NCBI GenBank assembly: GCA_003240735.1
Contig: QFNE01000007.1
Coordinates: 62,001-126,000 of the forward strand
Length of the DNA stretch: 64,000 nucleotides
From: Paracoccus denitrificans
GTDB lineage: Bacteria > Pseudomonadota > Alphaproteobacteria > Rhodobacterales > Rhodobacteraceae
Direction of reading: 5' to 3'
Numbering within the stretch: the stretch's first letter is position 1; the number at the start of each line of letters is the position of its first letter. Made by a program: the position numbers and the translations under genes. Positions 56,052 to 63,379 of this stretch are shown here, one piece after another. The notes beneath the pieces are model-generated. The model ran no database searches and was not told where the DNA came from. It saw only the letters and a program-made list of their open reading frames with translations.

Positions 56052-56510
56052 TCAAGCCATCAGCCGGGCCTTCACGATGGCGCCGACTGCACCGAAATCC
56101 ATCTGGCCGGCATATCGTTCCCGCAGCGTCGCCATCACCCGCCCCATGTCGCGAACCGAGGTTGCGTCGATATCGGCCATCACCCCATCGACTGCCGCCG
56201 CGATTTCGCCGGCGGACAGCTGCCGGGGAAGGAACTCCTGAATGACCTCGATCTCGGCAGTCTCCTTGGCCGCCAGCTCCAACCGACCGCCTTCTTCATA
56301 GGCTTTCGCCGACTCCTGACGCTGCTTCACCATCTTGGACAAAAGCGCGACAAGGTCACCGTCGGCCATGGTGGCGTTCCCGTCGCCCCGCAGCGCGATT
56401 TCGCGGTCCTTGATGGCGGCACTGATCAGGCGCAGCGTCGACAGACGGGCGCTGTCCTTGGCCCGCATGGCGTCCTTTGTTGCGGTGGTGATGCGGTCAC
56501 GCAATTCCAT
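56052..56510 (-). CDS. GatB/YqeY domain protein
   Basis: A 152-residue protein of the YqeY family, related to the tRNA-binding tail of the amidotransferase subunit GatB. MELRDRITTATKDAMRAKDSARLSTLRLI at the start and MGRVMATLRERYAGQMDFGAVGAIVKARL at the end match the family throughout. It may bind tRNA or act in an amidotransferase-related role. In Rhodobacterales the gene often lies next to carA, and here carA is nearby beyond the RTX gene. AGGAG precedes the ATG at 56510. Confidence 0.9.
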   Translation of the reverse strand: MELRDRITTATKDAMRAKDSARLSTLRLISAAIKDREIALRGDGNATMADGDLVALLSKMVKQRQESAKAYEEGGRLELAAKETAEIEVIQEFLPRQLSAGEIAAAVDGVMADIDATSVRDMGRVMATLRERYAGQMDFGAVGAIVKARLMA

Positions 56511-56687
56511 GGCGATGTCTCCTGTCGAACAAGGCTGTGTTCTTGAGCTTTTGCAGCCAAAGGGCAAGGCTGCGCGTATTCATGATCTGTTAACCAGCTT
56601 GCGCGAATGGCTTAGGCCAAGGGCCTGACATCGGTTATCTAACAGATACGCCCGACATTTTGTCTGGGACGTCCAGCAGGAACCCCC

Positions 56688-57983
56688 ATGCCCAAAATTG
56701 CGTCCAGGAACTGCTTCACGATCAGCAGCAGCTTTGGCTCAACCGTCATGGAAGGTGATCTTGCGCTCGGCAAACAGGGTGCTGGCGCGTCATTGACGTT
56801 CACGATCGAACAAGCCTCACCCAGCATTAGAACGGTCTATGTTCAGATCATCCCCGTCAGCGGTCAGACGGCTGATTTTTGGGACAGTTTCTTCTCCAAC
56901 AAGATCGGCGGCGAACCAGCTGATAAATTCGCACTCTCCCGTTTCGTAAGTGTAGAACCAAGCGGAGAATTCACTGTATCCCTGACCGCTGACACGGTCG
57001 GTGAGCCGGACGAAACGTTTGAGATACGGGTCTATGAAGATATGATGGACCAATACAGGGGCATTCCCCCGCTGGTCACCGGAAGCTTTACCGTCCTGAA
57101 TGACGATATGACAGGCTCACGCTTTGATGACGTCATCGCTGGCCGCGGTGGGTCAGATGCGATGTTTGGGTTGGCAGGCAACGACACGCTGAACGGTGGT
57201 GCCGGAAACGACACGCTGGACGGTGGAGAGGGTAACGACCGGCTGAACGGAGGGCTTGGCATCGATCGGATGCTTGGCGGGAAGGGCAACGACACGTTCA
57301 TTGTCGATAACACAAAAGACGTCGTCATTGAGCATGCGGATCAGGGCATCGATTTGGTTCTAAGCTCTGTCAGTCATACCCTGTCGGCCAATGTCGAAAA
57401 CCTTATTCTGACAGGAAACATTGGCCTGTCCGGTACCGGGAATGCCTCTGGCAACTTGATCACCGGAAACAGCGGTTCGAATACCCTGTCAGGTCTGGGC
57501 GGTAACGATAAGATCGACGGGGGGGCCGGAAACGACAGGATCGACGGTGGTCAGGGTGACGACATTCTGATCGGGGGTGCAGGCAATGACCAACTGATTG
57601 GCGGGCGCGGCGTCGACCGGCTGACAGGCGGCATTGGTGCCGATCTGCTCATGGGCGGTGCCGGCGCGGACGTGTTCATATTCAATAAGACGACCGATTC
57701 GATTGTCGCGTCAGGTGGCCGTGATACCATCAGCGATTTTAGCCGCGCGCAGGGTGACAGGATCGATCTTCGCGGGATCGACGCCGACATCAGTCGATCG
57801 GGTGATCAGGCCTTCACGTTCATTGGCAACGCCGGATTTACCGGCCGCGCTGGGGATCTTTCGGTTCGGACGGGCGCGAATGGCGTCACAATCTCGGGTG
57901 ACGTGAATGGTGACAAGATCGCCGATTTCGCGATCCTCGTCAGCAACCAGGCGACGCTGGGGGCTGAAAGCTTCTTGCTGTGA
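56688..57983 (+). CDS. RTX-repeat calcium-binding secreted protein
   Basis: A 431-residue protein, probably exported by a type I system. The first 140 residues look like a Calx-beta/beta-sandwich domain (ASLTFTIEQASPS, then GEPDETFEIRVYED). Two blocks of GGxGxD nonapeptides follow: about five repeats near residues 150-205 and about seven near 270-335. A spacer with VSHTLSANVENLILTGN, a known linker unit in RTX proteins, separates them. The C-terminus has the peptidase M10/serralysin-like tail (DTISDFSRAQGDRIDL). No protease or toxin domain and no secretion genes are adjacent. AGGAAC precedes the ATG. Confidence 0.88.
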   Translation: MPKIASRNCFTISSSFGSTVMEGDLALGKQGAGASLTFTIEQASPSIRTVYVQIIPVSGQTADFWDSFFSNKIGGEPADKFALSRFVSVEPSGEFTVSLTADTVGEPDETFEIRVYEDMMDQYRGIPPLVTGSFTVLNDDMTGSRFDDVIAGRGGSDAMFGLAGNDTLNGGAGNDTLDGGEGNDRLNGGLGIDRMLGGKGNDTFIVDNTKDVVIEHADQGIDLVLSSVSHTLSANVENLILTGNIGLSGTGNASGNLITGNSGSNTLSGLGGNDKIDGGAGNDRIDGGQGDDILIGGAGNDQLIGGRGVDRLTGGIGADLLMGGAGADVFIFNKTTDSIVASGGRDTISDFSRAQGDRIDLRGIDADISRSGDQAFTFIGNAGFTGRAGDLSVRTGANGVTISGDVNGDKIADFAILVSNQATLGAESFLL

Positions 57984-58018
57984 CCTGCGCAGCGTTACGT
58001 GACGACGGCAAAGACGGG

Positions 58019-58047
58019 TTGACCATCGCGTGTGTGCCCCCTACAGA
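58019..58047 (+). promoter_or_regulatory. Predicted promoter of carA
   Basis: TTGACC, exact 17-base spacer, TACAGA, ending 26 bp before the carA ATG. Of the promoters I could predict in the window, it is among the closest to the sigma-70 consensus. The short leader leaves no room for a long attenuator. Confidence 0.65.
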
Positions 58048-58073
58048 TCGGCCGGTTTTTCCGGGGGTGTAGT

Positions 58074-59228
58074 ATGAAACCGACAGCCTGTCTCGCGCTT
58101 GCCGACGGCACGATCTTCTACGGCCAAGGCTTTGGGGCCACCGGTGAGGTGGTCGCAGAGCTGGTCTTCAATACCGCGATGACCGGCTATCAAGAGATTA
58201 TGACCGACCCCAGCTATGCCGCGCAGGTCGTGACCTTCACCTTCCCCCACATCGGAAACACCGGCATTACGCCCCTGGATGATGAAGCGCAGGAGCCTGT
58301 CGCCGCTGGCATCGTGGTCAAGTGGGACCCGACCGAGCCGTCGAACTGGCGCGCGACGGGCGATCTGGTCAGCTGGATGGAAAGCCGCGGCCGGATCGGC
58401 ATCGGCGGGGTCGACACACGTCGCCTGACACGGGCGATCCGCCTGCAGGGGTCACCTCACGTGGTCCTAGCCCATGACCCGCAAGGTAATTTCGATATCG
58501 CCGCCATGGTGGCGCGCGCTCGCAGCTGGGCGGGGCTTGTCGGACTTGACTTGGCAAAGGATGTGAGCTGCCGCCAAAGCTATCGCTGGGACGAAGGTCT
58601 GTGGCAGTGGCCCGAGACGTTCGAGGCGAAAAATACTGATCAGCCGTTCCGGGTCGTTGCGATCGATTACGGTGCCAAGCGCAACATCCTGCGTTCACTG
58701 GCCGCGATCGGTGCCGAGGTGATCGTTCTGCCCGCGACCGCCACGGTGGAAGAGGTCATGGCGCACCAGCCAGAGGGGGTTTTTCTGTCCAATGGTCCGG
58801 GTGACCCTGCGGCCACCGGCAGCTATGCGGTCCCGATGATCCAGACCTTGCTTGATAACGACGTGCCCATGTTCGGCATCTGCCTTGGACACCAGATGCT
58901 TGCGCTGGCCTTGGGTGGAAAGACGGTGAAGATGGCGCATGGTCACCATGGTGCGAACCACCCCGTTCGCAACAAGGAAAGCGGCAAGGTGGAAATCACC
59001 TCGATGAACCACGGATTCGCGGTGGATACAGACTCGTTGCCCGACGGCGTGCTTGAAACCCATGTCAGCCTGTTTGACGGGACCAATTGCGGCCTGCGGG
59101 TCGCAGGTAAGCCGGTGTTCTCGGTACAGTATCACCCCGAGGCGAGCCCCGGGCCGCAGGACAGTGCCTATCTGTTCCAGGATTTCGCAGACGCAATGGC
59201 CGCGCGCCGCATTCAATCGGCTCTCTGA
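58074..59228 (+). CDS. carA: Carbamoyl phosphate synthase small subunit
   Basis: Glutaminase subunit of carbamoyl phosphate synthase, 384 residues, feeding arginine and pyrimidine synthesis. The N-terminal CPSase domain (LALADGTIFYGQGFGATG, FNTAMTGYQEIMTDPSY) is followed by a class I GATase domain with nucleophile Cys in FGICLGHQ and the His/Glu pair in VQYHPEASPGPQD. carB is not adjacent, which is usual in this group. The GGGGGTG site precedes the ATG at 58074. Confidence 0.96.
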   Translation: MKPTACLALADGTIFYGQGFGATGEVVAELVFNTAMTGYQEIMTDPSYAAQVVTFTFPHIGNTGITPLDDEAQEPVAAGIVVKWDPTEPSNWRATGDLVSWMESRGRIGIGGVDTRRLTRAIRLQGSPHVVLAHDPQGNFDIAAMVARARSWAGLVGLDLAKDVSCRQSYRWDEGLWQWPETFEAKNTDQPFRVVAIDYGAKRNILRSLAAIGAEVIVLPATATVEEVMAHQPEGVFLSNGPGDPAATGSYAVPMIQTLLDNDVPMFGICLGHQMLALALGGKTVKMAHGHHGANHPVRNKESGKVEITSMNHGFAVDTDSLPDGVLETHVSLFDGTNCGLRVAGKPVFSVQYHPEASPGPQDSAYLFQDFADAMAARRIQSAL

Positions 59229-59239
59229 TCCCGGCCCTG

Positions 59240-59254
59240 TTAACCGCACGTTAA
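59240..59254 (+). promoter_or_regulatory. CtrA-type binding box upstream of the glycosyltransferase gene
   Basis: TTAA-N7-TTAA, read as TTAACCGCACGTTAA, an exact match to the bipartite core recognised by the response regulator CtrA in alphaproteobacteria. It starts 12 bp after the carA stop and lies 52-66 bp before the glycosyltransferase ATG, a suitable place for activation. Confidence 0.55.
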
Positions 59255-59305
59255 ACACATTGCGTCCATCACCAAGGCAGGCTGCTGCCGCCTTGGGATG
59301 GGTCG

Positions 59306-61378
59306 ATGTCCACCGCTAGAGTTCTCAACTTCTCGAATGCCGGCCCGCCGGTGCCGTCCGTGCAGGTTTCCGAACTAAGCCAGGATCTCAGGCCGCTGGG
59401 CCAGATCCTGTTGGAAGACAGTGCCATCGATGACGGCTTGCTGTTCAAGGCCGTCCTGATTCAGCAGCGCGACGACATCCCCCTGGGTGAAATCCTGCTT
59501 GCGAATGGTTGGGTGGATGAGCGCGCGCTGGCACGGGCATTGGCGCGCCAATGGCGGACGGCGTTCATCGATCTGGCCCTTGATCCGCCTGATGCGCGCC
59601 TGATCGACAGGATCGGCGCTGCGTTCTGCGTGGCTTATGCCGTGGTCCCGTGGCGGCGCGTGGCAGGCGTCACCTACATCGCGGCGGCGCAACCGACAGA
59701 GTTTCGACGTGTCGAACCCGAGTTGACGGCGGCACTTGGCCGGGTGCGCATGGTGTTGGCCAGTGACCCTGCCATCCGCGATGCCGTCCTGTCGCTGCGG
59801 CGGACGCAACTCGTCCGTCAGGCCGAATACCGTGTCCCGAAGGAAATGAGCTGTCGAACCCGAAAGGAATCGCGCACCGGGCTGATCGCGCTGGGGGCAT
59901 TGGCACTGGTGACCCTAGGCCTGATCACCGCGCCAGTTCTGGTGCTGATGACGCTGACCGCGTGGGCGACGTTCACACTGGCAGCGTCGATGGTGCTGAA
60001 GGTACTGTCATTTCAGCACGTTCTGCGAAAGGCAGCAGTCCTTGCCCCTGACACGCCGATCCCAGACAAATTGCCGATCATATCCGTCATGGTGCCACTG
60101 TTCCGCGAAGCTGACATCGCGGACCGCCTCGTGACCCGCCTCTCGCGGCTGCATTATCCCCGTGAACTGACCGACATCGTGTTGGTCGTCGAAGAAGGCG
60201 ATGCGATGACCCGCGATGCGCTGGGGCGCGCAGCGTTGCCGCGATGGATGCGTGTGGTCAGCGTGCCGGACGGGCCGATCCGGACGAAACCTCGCGCGCT
60301 GAACTATGCCCGTCACTTTTGCAAAGGCAGCATCATCGGTATCTGGGATGCCGAGGATCGACCTGACCCGGATCAATTGCACAAAGTCGCCCGACGCTTT
60401 GCTGTGGCGCCGCCCAACGTGGCCTGCCTTCAGGGCGTCCTCGATTATTACAACCCTCGCACCAACTGGCTCGCACGCTGCTTCACCATTGAATATGCGG
60501 CCTGGTTTCGGACAAACCTGCCGGGGGTCGAGCGTCTTGGGCTGATCGTGCCATTGGGTGGAACGACGCTGTTCTTCCGCCGCCACCTGTTGGAGAAGGC
60601 GGGATGCTGGGATGCGTGGAACGTCACCGAAGACTGCGATCTTGGCGTGCGTTTGGCCCGGATGGGTCTCAGGACCGAGATGCTGGATACGGTGACGCTC
60701 GAGGAAGCGAACTGCCGTCTTTTGCCTTGGGTCAAGCAGCGATCCCGCTGGCTCAAGGGGTTTCTGATGACATGGGGTGTGCACATGCGCTCGCCGCGCC
60801 TGCTGTGGACGCAGATTGGGCCAGCGGCGTTTCTGGCGATGCAGATACAGGTCCTGTTTTCCGTCACCCAATACCTTCTCGCCCCGATCCTGTGGAGCTT
60901 TTGGCTGCTGTGCTTCGGGTTTGGCCACCCGGTGCGTTCTGCGCTGTCCGGCGTATGGAACGGGTGGGCAGTGACTGGCCTCTTCACGCTGTTTGTCGCA
61001 TCTGAACTGCTCAACATCGCCATTGCCGCGTGGGCCGTGCGGGGGCCAAAGCATCGGCATCTTTGGCCCTGGGTGCCGACGATGCATTTCTATTATCCGC
61101 TGGGTTGCTTGGCGGGCTGGAAGGCGATTTACGAGATCGTGGTGAAGCCGTTTTATTGGGACAAGACAGTTCATGGTGTCTTCGACGGCGTGCAGGATGC
61201 CAATGACGCACTGCCGTCCCCCGCCGTTCAGGCCGGGGGCATGATCCCTGTCATGGTTCTGGAAGAGGCGAAACGTTCTGCCATGCCGGTGATCATCGCG
61301 CCGACCGTCTCCACAATACCTGTCGGGCCCGAGCATATGGAGGCGGCGACTGACCAGCCGGCCGAGGGCGCGGCCTGA
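59306..61378 (+). CDS. Membrane glycosyltransferase (GT2) with an MshEN-like N-terminal domain
   Basis: A 690-residue protein with two parts. Residues 30-150 resemble the GspE/MshE N-terminal (MshEN) domain that binds cyclic di-GMP in some proteins: LGQILLEDSAIDDGLLFKAV and LGEILLANGWVDERALARAL are its two tandem 24-residue motifs, although Pro stands where Arg is usual before each LG. After two helices comes a GT2 domain with WDAEDRPD (DxD-like), TEDCDLGVRL and QRSRWLKG (QxxRW), then several C-terminal helices that would form a channel. The layout recalls NfrB and cellulose synthase-like enzymes. The product is unknown. A CtrA-type box lies upstream. Confidence 0.85.
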   Translation: MSTARVLNFSNAGPPVPSVQVSELSQDLRPLGQILLEDSAIDDGLLFKAVLIQQRDDIPLGEILLANGWVDERALARALARQWRTAFIDLALDPPDARLIDRIGAAFCVAYAVVPWRRVAGVTYIAAAQPTEFRRVEPELTAALGRVRMVLASDPAIRDAVLSLRRTQLVRQAEYRVPKEMSCRTRKESRTGLIALGALALVTLGLITAPVLVLMTLTAWATFTLAASMVLKVLSFQHVLRKAAVLAPDTPIPDKLPIISVMVPLFREADIADRLVTRLSRLHYPRELTDIVLVVEEGDAMTRDALGRAALPRWMRVVSVPDGPIRTKPRALNYARHFCKGSIIGIWDAEDRPDPDQLHKVARRFAVAPPNVACLQGVLDYYNPRTNWLARCFTIEYAAWFRTNLPGVERLGLIVPLGGTTLFFRRHLLEKAGCWDAWNVTEDCDLGVRLARMGLRTEMLDTVTLEEANCRLLPWVKQRSRWLKGFLMTWGVHMRSPRLLWTQIGPAAFLAMQIQVLFSVTQYLLAPILWSFWLLCFGFGHPVRSALSGVWNGWAVTGLFTLFVASELLNIAIAAWAVRGPKHRHLWPWVPTMHFYYPLGCLAGWKAIYEIVVKPFYWDKTVHGVFDGVQDANDALPSPAVQAGGMIPVMVLEEAKRSAMPVIIAPTVSTIPVGPEHMEAATDQPAEGAA

Positions 61379-61455
61379 CTACGCTTTTCCCGCGCGACAA
61401 AGATGCTTAGGTGAACCCCAACCCTGCCCCCGGGCCCTAAGGTTTGAGGATCTAC

Positions 61456-62118
61456 ATGCCGAATCCGATCACGCTTGATATTTTTGCCGACCCGGTCTGT
61501 CCGTGGTGCCTGATCGGCAAGGCCGAGCTTGACCGCGCGCTAGAAAGTCGCCCCGATCATCCGTTCGACATCCGCTGGCAGCCGTTTCGTCTTGACCCGC
61601 AGATGCCGCCTGCCGGGATGCCATATGTCGAATACATGAAAATGAAGTTTGGCGGCGAAAAGGGCATTCTGGATGCGATGCGTCCGGTGATGGAGGCGTC
61701 TGAACGCCTTGGCCTTTGGATCAACCCGTCGCTGATCGAGCGGATGCCGAACACGATGGACGCGCATCGCCTGCTGTTCTGGGCAGGACTGGAAGGGGTG
61801 CAGACACGGGTGATGTCCGGCTTGATGCGAGCATTCTGGCGCGAAGGGCAGAACATTTCGAACCCCGATGTTCTGGTCGCAATTGCCGAAAGCGCGGGAA
61901 TGAAAGGCGAATTGGTCCGCAGGTTGCTGACCTCAGGACAGGACCGCGACCAGGTCGCCGAACGGGAACGCCATGCGCGCGAGCGGGGTATTTCGTCGGT
62001 GCCGACGTTCATCATCGCAGACACGCATGTCGTCAGCGGCGCGCAGCCGGCCGCCCTGTGGCAGAACGTGATCGACGAATTGGCAGGGCAGGATGATGGT
62101 ACCGCCTCCCCGGCTTGA
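61456..62118 (+). CDS. FrnE-like DsbA-family oxidoreductase
   Basis: A 220-residue cytoplasmic thioredoxin-fold protein of the FrnE/HCCA-isomerase-like DsbA group. The redox site is Cys15-Pro-Trp-Cys18 in ADPVCPWCLIGK; the cis-Pro loop is GISSVPTFIIA; the C-terminal VVSGAQPAALWQNVI is typical of FrnE. No signal peptide is seen. GAGGA lies six bases before the ATG at 61456. The last 22 bases overlap the 3' end of the convergent tRNA-His gene, so the residues after GQDD are encoded opposite the tRNA acceptor and T-stem. Confidence 0.87.
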   Translation: MPNPITLDIFADPVCPWCLIGKAELDRALESRPDHPFDIRWQPFRLDPQMPPAGMPYVEYMKMKFGGEKGILDAMRPVMEASERLGLWINPSLIERMPNTMDAHRLLFWAGLEGVQTRVMSGLMRAFWREGQNISNPDVLVAIAESAGMKGELVRRLLTSGQDRDQVAERERHARERGISSVPTFIIADTHVVSGAQPAALWQNVIDELAGQDDGTASPA

Positions 62119-62173
62119 ACGGGGGACCTCTAGATCCACAATCTAGCGCTCTAACCAACTGAGCTAAGGCGGC
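62097..62173 (-). tRNA. tRNA-His (anticodon GTG)
   Basis: A full cloverleaf on the minus strand: acceptor GCCGCCT/AGGCGGT (first pair G-U), D arm TAGCTCAGTTGGTTAGAGC, anticodon loop TTGTGGA with GTG, T loop GTTCAAGCC, discriminator A73 and encoded CCA. The base before the acceptor stem is T, so the universal G-1 of tRNA-His is not encoded, as known for many alphaproteobacteria. Confidence 0.95.
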
Positions 62174-62183
62174 ACGTCGGGAT

Positions 62184-62212
62184 CATCTAGCGTTCGGCGA
62201 ATGCGGATGCAA
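62184..62212 (-). promoter_or_regulatory. Predicted promoter of tRNA-His
   Basis: Minus strand TTGCAT (62212-62207), 17-base spacer, TAGATG (62189-62184), 10 bp before the mature 5' end. It has the same layout as the tRNA-Thr promoter. Confidence 0.55.
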
Positions 62213-62272
62213 GCGCGTCTTGCCGGCGCAAACGCACCGGATTAGGGAAGAATTCAAGCGAAAGGACAGCAG

Positions 62273-62476
62273 ATGGGCATCAACAGCGAAAGCGATCAGG
62301 CCGCCAACATTCAGATCGGCCCGACGGATCAGGGCATGGTTCGAATCTATGTCGAAGGCGACGGAATCGATCTGCCGATGGATTTCGATCCCGACGAAGC
62401 CGCCGAGATCGCCGAGGAACTGATGGCCGCGGTCGAGGCTGCGCGCGAACTGCGAAAGGGCAAATCGCGCCGCTGA
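62273..62476 (+). CDS. Small acidic protein, possibly DUF6324 family
   Basis: A 67-residue protein starting MGINSESDQAANIQIGPTDQGMVRIYVEGDG, followed by a Glu/Ala-rich helix (FDPDEAAEIAEELMAAVEAAREL) and a basic end (KGKSRR). It resembles a small family conserved in Rhodobacterales that I recall as DUF6324, without certainty on the number. AAAGGA precedes the ATG. It converges on cobA with one base between the stops. Function unknown. Confidence 0.7.
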   Translation: MGINSESDQAANIQIGPTDQGMVRIYVEGDGIDLPMDFDPDEAAEIAEELMAAVEAARELRKGKSRR

Positions 62477-62477
62477 G

Positions 62478-63272
62478 CTAGAGCCGCGCGATTTCCAGCG
62501 CGAGAGGGCCATAAACGATCAGCCCCGGCAGATCGCTGCGCCACTGCGACAGCTTTTCGGCAAGCCCGGCGACGGTCGTCAGATGAAACGACTGGCCAGG
62601 TTTGCCGATGTTTTCAGCCAGCAATGCCGGGGTATCCGGCGGCAGACCGTGGGCGATAAGTCCGGCGGCCATTTCCGGAAACGTCCGCTTGCCCATGAAG
62701 ACGGCCGTCGTCGCCTCGGGGTCTGCAATCGCCGCCCAGTTCAACGTCTCGGGCAGCGCGCCGGTGACGTCTGCCCCCGTCACGAACTGCAAACGGCGTG
62801 CCGTCAGGCGACGCGTCAGGGGGATACCGGCCGCGGCGGCAGCGGCACACGCGGTCGGCACGCCTGGCACGACCTGAAACGCGACGCCAGCGGCGTGAAG
62901 CGCGGCGATCTCCTCCTCCAGACGGCCGAAAATTCCCGAATCGCCAGACTTCAATCGAACGACCCGTGCGCCTGCCTGTGCGTGTTCGACCAACAGCCGG
63001 TTGACGTTTTCCTGTTTGGCCGAGGGGCGCCCTGCCCGCTTGCCCACGCCGATCAGTTCGGCCTGCGGACCGGCTAGATCCAGAATCGGTCCTGACGCGA
63101 GATCATCGAACAGGACGACATCCGCGCTCTGCAGATACCGCACAGCCTTGACCGTCAGCAGGTCCGGATCACCGGGTCCGGCTGACACGAAGGCCACCTG
63201 CCCGGGCAACGGCTGTGAGATCTCATCGTTTTCGGGTGGCACGTCTTGGTCCGGATGCAGCAGATCTGACAC
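62478..63272 (-). CDS. cobA: Uroporphyrinogen-III C-methyltransferase
   Basis: SUMT of 264 residues, methylating uroporphyrinogen III at C2 and C7 to precorrin-2 for siroheme and cobalamin. The SAM-binding VSAGPGDPDLLTVKA, the GVGKRAG loop, RLKSGDSGIFGR and VVPGVPTACAAAAAAGIPLT are signatures of the family. It is a stand-alone methyltransferase, not a CysG fusion. It could serve nitrite/sulfite reductase siroheme or B12 synthesis; the neighbours do not decide. The N-terminus has about 20 extra residues, so a later start is possible. Confidence 0.92.
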   Translation of the reverse strand: MSDLLHPDQDVPPENDEISQPLPGQVAFVSAGPGDPDLLTVKAVRYLQSADVVLFDDLASGPILDLAGPQAELIGVGKRAGRPSAKQENVNRLLVEHAQAGARVVRLKSGDSGIFGRLEEEIAALHAAGVAFQVVPGVPTACAAAAAAGIPLTRRLTARRLQFVTGADVTGALPETLNWAAIADPEATTAVFMGKRTFPEMAAGLIAHGLPPDTPALLAENIGKPGQSFHLTTVAGLAEKLSQWRSDLPGLIVYGPLALEIARL

Positions 63273-63379
63273 CAGACTTGGACCAGTCGGGGCCGATCGG
63301 CAAGCGCCGCGCGGCAGACGGATGCTTGAAACCCGGTCTAACGCGTGGGATGCAACGCCGAACTTTGCATGAGGCGCCC

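Noticed and set aside
56688..57983. Reading the RTX gene as a metalloprotease or haemolysin
   Set aside because: No HExxH zinc motif or acylation/pore region is present; only repeats and a beta-sandwich front are seen.
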